Source of the DNA: Streptomyces spiralis
GTDB lineage: Bacteria > Actinomycetota > Actinomycetes > Streptomycetales > Streptomycetaceae
Assembly (NCBI RefSeq): GCF_014654675.1
Contig: NZ_BNBC01000002.1
Location: 62,001-126,000 of the forward strand
DNA: 64,000 bases
Reading direction: 5' to 3'
In this document: positions 24,721-32,168 of the stretch, in pieces
Layout of the letters: the number at the start of each line of letters is the position of its first letter
Position numbering within the stretch: position 1 is the stretch's first letter
Notes under the pieces: model-generated
The model's database searches: none
The model's input: the letters and a program-made list of their open reading frames with translations, nothing else
Told to the model about the DNA's origin: nothing
Made by a program: the position numbers and the translations under genes

Positions 24721-25787
24721 ACCCTCCCAGGACCGACGCGCGTCGCCATCACGACCCGGAGGTCCGCGGTTTCGCCAGCGACAACTACGCCGGGGTCCAC
24801 CCGGAGGTGCTCGCCGCACTGGCCCTGGCCAACGGCGGGCACCAGGTCGCGTACGGAGAGGACGACTACACCGAGAACCTCCAGCGGATCGTCCGCAGCC
24901 ACTTCGGCGCCACCGCCGAGGCGTTCCCGGTGTTCAACGGCACCGGCGCCAACGTCGTCGCGCTCCAGGCCGTCACCGACCGCTGGGGCGCGGTGATCTG
25001 CGCGGAGAGCGCGCACATCAACGTCGACGAGGGCGGCGCCCCCGAGCGCATGGCCGGCCTGAAGCTGCTCACCGTGCCCACGCCCGACGGCAAGCTCACG
25101 CCGGAGCTGATCGACCGGCAGGCCTACGGCTGGGAGGACGAGCACCGCGCGATGCCGCAGGCCGTCTCGATCACCCAGAGCACGGAGCTGGGCACCCTCT
25201 ACACGCCCGAGGAGATCCGCGCGATCTGCGAGCACGCCCACGCGCACGGGATGAAGGTGCACATGGACGGCTCCCGGATCGCCAACGCGGCCGCCTCCCT
25301 GGACGTCCCCATGCGGACGTTCACCAACGCGGTCGGCGTCGACATCCTCTCCCTGGGCGGGACGAAGAACGGCGCGATGTTCGGCGAAGCGGTCGTCGTC
25401 CTCAACCAGGACGCCGTCCGGCGGATGAAGCACATCCGCAAGATGAGCATGCAGCTCGCCTCCAAGATGCGCTTCGTCTCGGTGCAGTTGGAGGCCCTGC
25501 TGGCCAAGGACCTGTGGCTGCGCAACGCCCGGCACGCCAACGAGATGGCCCAGCGGCTGGCGGAGGGCGTGCGGGCCGTGCACGGGGTGGAGATCCTCCA
25601 CCCGGTCCAGGCCAACGGTGTCTTCGCCCAGTTGCCGCACGACGTGAGCGAGCGCCTGCAGAAGCGGTTCCGCTTCTACTTCTGGGACGAGGCGGCGGGT
25701 GTCGTGCGCTGGATGTGCTCCTTCGACACCACCGAGGACGACGTGGACGCCTTCGTGGCGGCGCTGAAGGAGGAGATGGCCCGCTGA
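24717..25787 (+). CDS. threonine-aldolase/beta-eliminating-lyase-like PLP enzyme
   Basis: A 356-residue fold-type I PLP enzyme. FASDNYAGVHPEVLAALALANGGHQVAYGEDDYTENLQ is the low-specificity threonine aldolase start. FNGTGANVVALQAV, HMDGSRIANAAASL (PLP-ring Asp/Arg) and DILSLGGTKNGAMFGEAVVV (Schiff-base Lys in GGTKNG) complete the site. Such enzymes cleave beta-hydroxy amino acids to glycine plus an aldehyde, or eliminate at the beta carbon. GTG 24717 overlaps the SDR stop and gives the family length; a GTG at 24699 is in frame. Coupling to an SDR suggests that a 2-amino-3-hydroxy or keto acid is oxidised or reduced and cleaved. The third partner, DUF6421, is uncharacterised. Confidence 0.88.
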   Translation: MNPPRTDARRHHDPEVRGFASDNYAGVHPEVLAALALANGGHQVAYGEDDYTENLQRIVRSHFGATAEAFPVFNGTGANVVALQAVTDRWGAVICAESAHINVDEGGAPERMAGLKLLTVPTPDGKLTPELIDRQAYGWEDEHRAMPQAVSITQSTELGTLYTPEEIRAICEHAHAHGMKVHMDGSRIANAAASLDVPMRTFTNAVGVDILSLGGTKNGAMFGEAVVVLNQDAVRRMKHIRKMSMQLASKMRFVSVQLEALLAKDLWLRNARHANEMAQRLAEGVRAVHGVEILHPVQANGVFAQLPHDVSERLQKRFRFYFWDEAAGVVRWMCSFDTTEDDVDAFVAALKEEMAR

Positions 25788-25856
25788 CGGCGCCGCCGGA
25801 GACCGCGGGTGAGCGCCGGAGAGCGGCGGTGAGCTGTCGGCGAGATCTGCATAGTT

Positions 25857-25907
25857 ATGCGATCACTTGAAAAGTCATTGACTGGCGAGTGATCGCATTC
25901 CTATGCT
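25857..25907 (+). promoter_or_regulatory. strong promoter inside an 11-bp inverted repeat
   Basis: TTGACT (25878-25883) and TATGCT (25902-25907), 18 bases apart, form one of the best vegetative promoters in the window. The start would be near 25914, two bases before ATG 25916, so the message is effectively leaderless. The -35 is framed by perfect 11-bp arms ATGCGATCACT (25857-25867) and AGTGATCGCAT (25888-25898), with centres 31 bases apart. A dimeric regulator bound to these arms would embrace the -35 and spacer. Confidence 0.65.
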
Positions 25908-25915
25908 CTGCGGAC

Positions 25916-26509
25916 ATGGAGCTGATCCAGAACACCCCCGACCTGTCCGCCTATTTGGCCGCGGACGAAGCGATCGACCACGACCACCCGGTGGTCCGCG
26001 AGACGGCCGCGCGTCTCGCCGAGGGGGTGGCGGACTCGTATGCCTATGCGCGATCCGCGTACGAGTTCGTGCGCGACACCATCCCGCACTCGCAGGACTC
26101 CGGCGACCCGCGCGTCACCTGGCGGGCCTCCGACGTCCTGACGCGACGCACCGGCATCTGCCACGCCAAGGCCCATGCGCTGGCCGCCCTGCTGCGGGCC
26201 GAGGACATCCCGACGGCGCTGTGCTACCAGCGGCTGACGTTCGACGACGGCAGCGGGCACGTGGTGCACGGACTGGTCGCCGTACGGTTCAACGGCGCCT
26301 GGCACCGGCAGGACCCGCGCGGCAACAAGCCGGGCGTCGACGCCCAGTTCTCCCTCGCCGGTGAACGCCTGGCCTTCGCGCCCGACCCGGAGTCGGATGA
26401 GGCGGACCACCCGGTTCTGTACTCCGAGCCGCACCCGGCCGTGCTGAGCGCCCTCAAGGCCGCGCCCGACCGGTCGTCGCTGTGGAGGACGCTGCCCACC
26501 GCACTCTGA
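25916..26509 (+). CDS. transglutaminase-like cysteine protease-fold protein
   Basis: A 197-residue cytosolic protein with the transglutaminase-core triad: TGICHAKAHALAALLRA (Cys, about residue 80), GHVVHGLVAVRF (His, about 118) and WHRQDPRGNKPG (Asp, about 134). Bacterial members are mostly peptidases or amidases rather than cross-linkers. YARSAYEFVRDTIPHSQD is the usual helix before the Cys. ATG 25916 starts at or within two bases of the predicted transcript start. It follows the DUF6421/SDR/aldolase operon on the same strand but has its own promoter, so a functional link is unproven. Confidence 0.85.
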   Translation: MELIQNTPDLSAYLAADEAIDHDHPVVRETAARLAEGVADSYAYARSAYEFVRDTIPHSQDSGDPRVTWRASDVLTRRTGICHAKAHALAALLRAEDIPTALCYQRLTFDDGSGHVVHGLVAVRFNGAWHRQDPRGNKPGVDAQFSLAGERLAFAPDPESDEADHPVLYSEPHPAVLSALKAAPDRSSLWRTLPTAL

Positions 26510-26546
26510 TCCCGAGGCGAGGGACGGATGCCGCTTCGGCGGGGGA

Positions 26547-27275
26547 TCAGTGCGCCGTGGCCATGCGGAGCTGTTCCGGGGTCGGGGCCGTGCCGCCGAG
26601 GTGGGCGGGCATCCACCAGGTGTCCTCCGGGCCCTTGGGGCGTACGGGGTAGGCGCGCTGGGCCGCCTCCAGCAGCTCCTGGACGCGCTCGCGCAGCCGG
26701 CGCGTGATGGCCCCCGCGTACTGGTCGCGAGGGGCCTCGACCGCCTCGCCCACCCGGACCGTGATGGGGGTGTGGCTGCGCCGGAAGTTGCGCGGGTGGC
26801 CCTTGGTCCACAGCCGCTGGGTGCCCCAGACGGCCATCGGGATCAGCGGGACGCCCGCCTCCTGGGCCAGGCGGGCCGCACCCGACTTGAAGCTCTTGAG
26901 GGTGAAGGACTCGGAGATGGTGGCCTCCGGGAACACGCCGATGACCTCGCCGGACCTCAGCGAGTCCAGCGCGTGGGCGTACGCCGCCTCGCCCTGGGAG
27001 CGGTCCACCGGAATGTGCTTCATGCCGCGCATCAGCGGACCGGAGATCCGGTGCCGGAAGACCGACTCCTTGGCCATGAAGCGCACCAGGCGCTTCTGGG
27101 GCAGTGCCGCCAGCCCGTTGAAGATGAAGTCCATATAGCTGATGTGATTGCTCACCAGCACGGCGCCGCCCGAGCGCGGGATGTTCTCCGAACCACGGCA
27201 GTCGATCTTGAGGTCCCACACCTTGAACATCGTGCGGGCCAGGCCGATGACGGGACGGTAGACGAGTTCTGCCAT
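26547..27275 (-). CDS. 1-acylglycerol-3-phosphate O-acyltransferase (PlsC-like)
   Basis: A 242-residue membrane-associated acyltransferase making phosphatidic acid from lysophosphatidic acid and acyl-CoA or acyl-ACP. The four family blocks are in order: LVSNHISYMDFIF (NHxxxxD), MKHIPVDRSQGEAAYAHAL (block II), GVFPEATISESFTLKSFKSGAARLA (FPE-T-S, block III) and GVPLIPMAVWGTQRLW (block IV). ATG 27275 lies at the conserved hydrophobic start (MAELVYRPVIGLARTMFKVW). It is a monocistronic gene facing the transglutaminase gene; its short C-terminus is proline-rich. Confidence 0.9.
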   Translation of the reverse strand: MAELVYRPVIGLARTMFKVWDLKIDCRGSENIPRSGGAVLVSNHISYMDFIFNGLAALPQKRLVRFMAKESVFRHRISGPLMRGMKHIPVDRSQGEAAYAHALDSLRSGEVIGVFPEATISESFTLKSFKSGAARLAQEAGVPLIPMAVWGTQRLWTKGHPRNFRRSHTPITVRVGEAVEAPRDQYAGAITRRLRERVQELLEAAQRAYPVRPKGPEDTWWMPAHLGGTAPTPEQLRMATAH

Positions 27276-27511
27276 GGGCGAGGCGGACCCTTCTGTCTGC
27301 CAGGGAAGGGGCTCCCGGCAAAGTTACGCTGCCGTAGGTTTACGGCCTGTCGCAGATCGTGCCCGAAGAACGGCCGGGGGGCCAGTCAGCGTGCCCGTCC
27401 GCGGCGAGATCCTCGTCACGTCGGGGGAATCGTCGCGGGCCGGTGAACGCTGAACCGTACGGCAGCAGCGCGCCCACGCGGGCGCGATGACGGTGGAACA
27501 GGAGAGCACAG

Positions 27512-27859
27512 GTGGGCGGACGGACCGGGGACCGGTGGCTGGGTGCGGCCGATTTGGGCGAGGGGCTGGGCGCGCGCGCCACGCTGGTGCAGTTCTCCAC
27601 CGCCTTCTGCGCACCCTGCCGGGCGACCCGCAGGGTCCTGAGCGAGGTGGCCGGAATGGTCCCCGGAGTCGCCCACGTGGACATCGACGCCGAGGACCAC
27701 CTGGACCTCGTACGCGAACTGGACATCGTCCGGACCCCCACCGTGCTGGTCCTCGACGCCGGCGGCCGCATCGTGCGCCGCGCCGCGGGTCAGCCCCGCA
27801 GGGCGGACGTCATCGCGGCCCTCGGAGCGGCGGTCAAAGGCCCCGGCACGGGCCAGTGA
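27512..27859 (+). CDS. thioredoxin-like protein
   Basis: A 115-residue thioredoxin-fold protein. ATLVQFSTAFCAPCRATRRVLSEVA carries the redox motif CAPC (residues about 32-35) in place of the usual CGPC. VDIDAEDHLDLVRELDIVRTPTVLVLDAGGRIVRRAAG supplies the cis-proline (RTPT) and the rest of the fold. GTG 27512 has AGGAG 7 bases upstream. There is no signal peptide, so it acts in the cytosol. A flavin reductase gene follows after about 200 bases. Confidence 0.87.
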   Translation: MGGRTGDRWLGAADLGEGLGARATLVQFSTAFCAPCRATRRVLSEVAGMVPGVAHVDIDAEDHLDLVRELDIVRTPTVLVLDAGGRIVRRAAGQPRRADVIAALGAAVKGPGTGQ

Positions 27860-28057
27860 GGCATCTCCCACGTTCCGGGGGCGTACTTGACTGCACGCAC
27901 CACCTATCGTCAGCCTGACCCGTATGCCTTGGGAACTCCTTCGTCCCGGACGGGAACGCCGTCGGACGGCCGTCCTCGCCCGCACCGCGAGCGCGCGCTG
28001 TCCGGACTCCTGAGCAGCCACGGATCCCGCGCCTCCCTCCAGCAGAAGGACAACTCC

Positions 28058-28576
28058 ATGACGGCCCCGTCCGACCTCGTCCCGCCCGCCGCCGCCCGGC
28101 TCGCCTCGCCCGACCTGCTCCGCTCCGTCTTCCGGCGGCACGCGGCAGGCGTCGCGGTGATCACCGCTCGCGGCGAGGCGGGACCGGTCGGTTTCACCGC
28201 CACCTCCCTGACCTCCGTCTCCGCGGAGCCCCCGCTCGTCTCCTTCGGCATCGGCACCACGGGCTCCAGTTGGCCCGCGATCTCCCGCACCGACCACATC
28301 GGCGTCCACATACTCGGCGAGCACCAGGAGGAACTGGCCGCCACCTTCGCCCGCAGCGGCGCCGACCGGTTCGGCCCGGCCACGTCCTGGCGCGAGGGCC
28401 CCGAGCGGGTGCCCGTTCTCGACGACGTACTGGCCTGGCTGGTCTGCCGGGTCGTCGGGCGCGTTCCGGCGGGCGACCACCGCCTCGTCATCGCCGAGGT
28501 CGTCCACGGCGACCCCACTGGCACCGGGCGTCCGCTGGTGTACCACCAGGGACGTTTCAACGGTCTGCGCGACTGA
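28058..28576 (+). CDS. flavin reductase family protein
   Basis: A 172-residue FMN-binding split-barrel protein. LLRSVFRRHAAGVAVITARGEAGPVGFTATSLTSVSAEPPLVSFGI is the HpaC-type flavin reductase signature; HIGVHILGEHQEELAATFARSG and PLVYHQGRFNGL complete it. These enzymes reduce FMN or FAD with NAD(P)H for a partner monooxygenase, which is not present here. ATG 28058 is chosen because AAGGA lies 8 bases upstream and the fold starts soon after. Earlier in-frame starts are unlikely because the upstream 170 bases have no domain. Confidence 0.88.
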   Translation: MTAPSDLVPPAAARLASPDLLRSVFRRHAAGVAVITARGEAGPVGFTATSLTSVSAEPPLVSFGIGTTGSSWPAISRTDHIGVHILGEHQEELAATFARSGADRFGPATSWREGPERVPVLDDVLAWLVCRVVGRVPAGDHRLVIAEVVHGDPTGTGRPLVYHQGRFNGLRD

Positions 28577-28642
28577 ACCCGCGGCCCACCCGCCTGCGGA
28601 ACGGTCGAGTTCCGGTTACGCTGCGTTGCGAAGGTCACAGTT

Positions 28643-28679
28643 CAAAGCGCTTGCTTAGCGGGCATGAACTGGGTGTACT
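28643..28679 (+). promoter_or_regulatory. etfB promoter region with AAAGCGCTTGC operator-like site
   Basis: CAAAGCGCTTGC with the palindrome AAGCGCTT (28645-28652) shares 11 bases (AAAGCGCTTGC) with the site inside the pectate lyase promoter. It runs directly into TTGCTT (28651-28656), a possible -35, with TGTACT (28674-28679) 17 bases on. Repressor binding there would block etfBA transcription. The elements are seen; function is inferred. Confidence 0.4.
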
Positions 28680-28796
28680 GGCGAGTAATGTTCCGGCCGG
28701 GACGCGGGGTCGCCCCGACCGGGATCGGCCGCTTCAGGCGCCTATGCTGCCTGCAAGAAGGCAGCCCTGAAATGACGATGCAGTAGGAGAGCCGGC

Positions 28797-29582
28797 GTGA
28801 GCTTGAGGATCGTTGTCACTGTGAAGTACGTGCCCGACGCCACTGGCGACCGGCACTTCGCCGATGACCTGACCGTCGACCGGGACGACGTGGACGGTCT
28901 GCTCTCCGAGCTGGACGAGTACGCCGTCGAGCAGGCGCTGCAGATCGCCGAGGACGCCGACGACGCCGAGGTCACCGTGCTGACGGTGGGCCCGGAGGAC
29001 GCCAAGGACGCGCTGCGCAAGGCGCTGTCCATGGGTGCGGACAAGGCGATCCACGTCGAGGACGAGGACCTGCACGGCACCGACGCCATCGGCACCTCCC
29101 TGGTGCTGGCCAAGGCGATCGAGAAGGCCGGCTACGACCTGGTGATCTCCGGCATGGCCTCCACCGACGGCACCATGGGCGTCGTCCCCGCGCTGGTGGC
29201 CGAGCGCCTGGGCGTTCCGCAGGTGACCCTGCTGTCCCAGGTGTCGGTCGAGGACGGCACGGTCAAGGGCCGCCGCGACGGGGACGCCGCCTCGGAGCAG
29301 CTCGAGGCGCAGCTTCCGGCCGTCATCTCCGTGACCGACCAGTCCGGTGAGGCGCGCTACCCGTCCTTCAAGGGCATCATGGCGGCCAAGAAGAAGCCGG
29401 TTCAGTCCTGGGACCTGTCCGACCTGGACATCGACGCGGACGAGGTCGGCCTGGAGAACGCCTACACGGTGGTCGAGTCGGCGGCCGAGCGCCCCGCGCG
29501 CACCGCGGGCACGATCGTCAAGGACGAGGGCGAGGGCGGCAAGCAGCTCGCTGAGTTCCTCGCGAGCCAGAAGTTCATCTGA
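28797..29582 (+). CDS. etfB: electron transfer flavoprotein beta subunit
   Basis: A 261-residue EtfB (FixA) from GTG 28797, with TAGGAGAG upstream. LRIVVTVKYVPDATGDR is the standard start. LDEYAVEQALQIAEDADDAEVTVLTVGPEDAKDALRKALSMGADKAIHVED gives the AMP-binding fold. YDLVISGMASTDGTMGVVPALVAERLGVPQVT and the C-terminal recognition loop (SFKGIMAAKKKPVQSWDLSDLDID) are family hallmarks. With EtfA it forms an FAD/AMP heterodimer carrying electrons from acyl-CoA and other dehydrogenases to the ETF:quinone oxidoreductase. etfA follows 73 bases downstream in the same operon. Confidence 0.95.
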   Translation: MSLRIVVTVKYVPDATGDRHFADDLTVDRDDVDGLLSELDEYAVEQALQIAEDADDAEVTVLTVGPEDAKDALRKALSMGADKAIHVEDEDLHGTDAIGTSLVLAKAIEKAGYDLVISGMASTDGTMGVVPALVAERLGVPQVTLLSQVSVEDGTVKGRRDGDAASEQLEAQLPAVISVTDQSGEARYPSFKGIMAAKKKPVQSWDLSDLDIDADEVGLENAYTVVESAAERPARTAGTIVKDEGEGGKQLAEFLASQKFI

Positions 29583-29654
29583 GCCCAGAGGTTCGTCTGA
29601 GCCCGCATTCGCTTTCCGCCCCTCATACTTCGCAAGCAGGAGAGAAGAAGTCCC

Positions 29655-30617
29655 ATGGCTGAAGTCCTCGTCTACGTCGACCACGTGGACGGTGCCGTCC
29701 GCAAGCCCACCCTGGAGCTGCTGACCCTGGCCCGCCGTGTCGGCGAGCCGGTCGCCGTCGCGCTGGGCAACGGTGCCGCCGACACCGCCGCCACGCTGGC
29801 CGAGCACGGTGCCGTGAAGGTCCTGACCCACGAGGCCGCCGAGTACGGCGAGTACCTGGTGGTGCCGAAGGTGGACGCGCTGCAGGCCGCGGTCGCCGCC
29901 GTGTCCCCGGCCGCCGTGCTGGTGCCGTCCTCCGCGGAGGGCAAGGAGATCGCCGCCCGCCTCGCGCTGCGCATCGGCTCCGGCATCATCACCGACGCCG
30001 TCGACCTGGAGGCCGGCGACGAGGGTCCGGTGGCCACCCAGTCGGTGTTCGCCGCCTCCTTCACCACCAAGTCCCGTGTCTCCAAGGGCACGCCGGTCAT
30101 CACGGTCAAGCCCAACAGCGCCGCCGTGGAGGCCGCTCCGGCCGCCGGTGCGGTCGAGGCCCTGAGCGTGACGTTCTCCGACCAGGCCACCGGCACCAAG
30201 GTCACGGGTCGTACGGCGCGTGAGTCGACGGGCCGTCCGGAGCTGACCGAGGCCGCGATCGTGGTCTCCGGCGGCCGTGGCGTCAACGGCGCCGAGAACT
30301 TCGCGATCATCGAGGCGCTCGCCGACTCCCTCGGTGCGGCCGTCGGCGCCTCGCGTGCCGCGGTGGACGCGGGCTGGTACCCGCACACCAACCAGGTCGG
30401 CCAGACCGGCAAGTCCGTGTCTCCGCAGCTGTACATCGCCAACGGCATCTCCGGCGCCATCCAGCACCGCGCCGGCATGCAGACCTCGAAGACGATCGTG
30501 GCGGTCAACAAGGACCCGGAGGCCCCGATCTTCGACCTGGTCGACTACGGCGTGGTCGGCGACCTGTTCGAGGTCGTCCCGCAGCTGACCGAGGAGATCA
30601 AGGCCCGCAAGGGCTGA
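29655..30617 (+). CDS. etfA: electron transfer flavoprotein alpha subunit
   Basis: A 320-residue EtfA (FixB) from ATG 29655 after AGGAGAGAAGAAG. The N-terminal half is Rossmann-like ([61 protein letters not shown]). The C-terminal half is the FAD domain: [54 protein letters not shown] and [29 protein letters not shown]. It binds the FAD of the ETF dimer. The gene ends just before a near-ideal terminator at 30651. Confidence 0.95.
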   Translation: MAEVLVYVDHVDGAVRKPTLELLTLARRVGEPVAVALGNGAADTAATLAEHGAVKVLTHEAAEYGEYLVVPKVDALQAAVAAVSPAAVLVPSSAEGKEIAARLALRIGSGIITDAVDLEAGDEGPVATQSVFAASFTTKSRVSKGTPVITVKPNSAAVEAAPAAGAVEALSVTFSDQATGTKVTGRTARESTGRPELTEAAIVVSGGRGVNGAENFAIIEALADSLGAAVGASRAAVDAGWYPHTNQVGQTGKSVSPQLYIANGISGAIQHRAGMQTSKTIVAVNKDPEAPIFDLVDYGVVGDLFEVVPQLTEEIKARKG

Positions 30618-30650
30618 GTCCCGCCCGCCGGCTCGTACCCGAGTCGCCAC

Positions 30651-30687
30651 GAGGCCCCCGTGACCCGCCCGGTCACGGGGGCCTCGG
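30651..30687 (+). terminator. Rho-independent-type terminator of etfBA
   Basis: A perfect 16-bp stem CGAGGCCCCCGTGACC / GGTCACGGGGGCCTCG with a 5-base loop (CGCCC) starts 33 bases after the etfA stop. No T-run follows, as is usual for Streptomyces hairpins. Confidence 0.85.
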
Positions 30688-30752
30688 CGTTCTCCGGTTG
30701 TCCTCGGGCCGCCGAGGGCCCAGGCTGCGGACAGGTGTTGACCCCACGGAAG

Positions 30753-30801
30753 ATCCATGGATAACTTCGCTCTACGGATTGTTGATTCCGTAGAGTGGAA
30801 T
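30753..30801. promoter_or_regulatory. overlapping inverted repeats upstream of the aldolase-like gene
   Basis: In an AT-rich stretch: ATCCATGGAT (30753-30762); CTCTACGGA-N8-TCCGTAGAG (30770-30795, perfect 9-bp arms); and ATTCC-N7-GGAAT (30785-30801). The last resembles IclR-type operators with TTCC/GGAA arms. The RBS GGAGG follows at 30806-30810. It looks like a repressor-controlled promoter; the regulator is not encoded next door. Confidence 0.55.
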
Positions 30802-30818
30802 AACTGGAGGGTGTGGGA

Positions 30819-32123
30819 ATGGGTCACGGCCAGCAGGAGCAGGTGGCGACGAGCCTGGCGGGCGCCGTCAGCGAGGAGATCAGCGCCTCCCTCGCACCGG
30901 TCGACGCCGAGCTGGAGCGCCGCTACCCGGGCGACCCGGGGACCCGCCAGCCCGTCCACACCGTCTACGTACCCGGTGACGTCTTCGCCGCCGACACCAT
31001 CCGCTCCTGGGGCGACCAGGCCCTCGCCGCCCTCGACGAACACGCCCCCGACGCCGCCGCCTTCGCCCGCGTGCTGGGGCTGAGCGACGAACTCGCAGAG
31101 CCGGTCTACTCGCGCGTCCGCGCCAAGCTGGAACGCGAGCCGATCGAAGACCTGCGCATCGACTTCGAGGACGGCTACGGGCCCCGGCCCGACGCCGAGG
31201 AGGACCAGGCGGCCGCCCGCGCGGCCCGGCTGGTCGCCGAGGCGTACGCGAAGGACACGGCGGCGCCCTACATGGGCATCCGCATGAAGTGCATGGAGGC
31301 ACCGGTGCGCGACCGGGGCATCCGCACCCTCGACGTCTTCCTCACCGGGCTGATGGAGGCCGGCGGCCTGCCCGGCGGGCTGGTCCTGACGCTGCCCAAG
31401 GTGACGTACCCCGAGCAGGTCACTGCGATGGTCCGGCTCCTGGAGGCCTTCGAGAAGGCCCATGGGCTTCAGCCGGGCCGCCTCGGCTTCGAGATCCAGA
31501 TCGAGACCAGCCAGTCCATCCTCGCCGCCGACGGCACCGCCACCGTCGCCCGTATGATCCAGGCCGCCGAGGGCCGGGCCACGGGCCTGCACTACGGCAC
31601 CTTCGACTACAGCGCCTGCCTCGGCGTCTCGGCCGCCTACCAGGCCAGCGACCATCCGGCCGCCGACCACGCCAAGGCCGTCATGCAGGTCGCCGCGGCC
31701 GGCACCGGCGTACGCGTCTCGGACGGCTCCACCAACGTCCTGCCGGTCGGCCCGACCGAGAAGGTGCACGACGCCTGGCGGCTGCACTACGGCCTCACCC
31801 GCCGTGCCCTGGCCCGCGCCTACTACCAGGGCTGGGACATGCACCCCGGCCACATCCCCACCCGGTACGCGGCCGTGTTCGCCTTCTACCGCGAGGGGTT
31901 CGAGCAGGCGGCGGCCCGTCTGTCCCGCTACGCCAGCCGCACCGGCGGCGACGTGATGGACGAGCCCGCCACCGCCAAGGCACTCGGCGGCTACCTGCTG
32001 CGCGGCCTGGACTGCGGCGCCCTCGACATCGCCGAGGTGGCCCGCCTCACCGGCCTGACCCGGGCCGACCTGGAGGGCTTCGCCGCACCGCGCCGCGGCG
32101 ACCTCACGGCCTCCGCCCAGTAG
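30819..32123 (+). CDS. HpcH/HpaI aldolase/citrate-lyase-like protein (DUF6986)
   Basis: A 434-residue TIM-barrel protein from ATG 30819, GGAGG 8 bases upstream. RVRAKLEREPIEDLRIDFEDGYGPRPDAEED gives the citrate-lyase-beta/malyl-CoA-lyase acidic Mg site (DFEDG). MGIRMKCMEAPVRDRGIRTLDVFL, VLTLPKVTYPEQV and GFEIQIETSQSI (Glu ligand) continue the barrel, and LHYGTFDYSACLGVS closes it. It is longer than CitE proteins (about 300). Family members cleave or condense beta-hydroxy acids with pyruvate or acyl-CoA; in Streptomyces this type often lies near ureide (allantoin) genes, which are absent here. The preceding inverted repeats suggest inducible control. Confidence 0.82.
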   Translation: MGHGQQEQVATSLAGAVSEEISASLAPVDAELERRYPGDPGTRQPVHTVYVPGDVFAADTIRSWGDQALAALDEHAPDAAAFARVLGLSDELAEPVYSRVRAKLEREPIEDLRIDFEDGYGPRPDAEEDQAAARAARLVAEAYAKDTAAPYMGIRMKCMEAPVRDRGIRTLDVFLTGLMEAGGLPGGLVLTLPKVTYPEQVTAMVRLLEAFEKAHGLQPGRLGFEIQIETSQSILAADGTATVARMIQAAEGRATGLHYGTFDYSACLGVSAAYQASDHPAADHAKAVMQVAAAGTGVRVSDGSTNVLPVGPTEKVHDAWRLHYGLTRRALARAYYQGWDMHPGHIPTRYAAVFAFYREGFEQAAARLSRYASRTGGDVMDEPATAKALGGYLLRGLDCGALDIAEVARLTGLTRADLEGFAAPRRGDLTASAQ

Positions 32124-32129
32124 TCCGGG

Positions 32130-32168
32130 GCGGACGCCGCCCGTGTCGCGCGATGCGCCGGCGTCCGC
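32130..32168. terminator. convergent hairpin between aldolase-like and LacI genes
   Basis: GCGGACGCC (32130-32138) and GGCGTCCGC (32160-32168) are perfect 9-bp arms with a 21-base GC-rich loop. The arms fill the gap between the two convergent stops, so it probably ends transcription from both sides. Confidence 0.65.

Noticed and set aside
25857..25898. BldD-type site because of the AGTGA/TCACT arms
   Set aside because: The order and spacing of the half-sites (TCACT first, 20 bases apart) do not fit the BldD consensus orientation.
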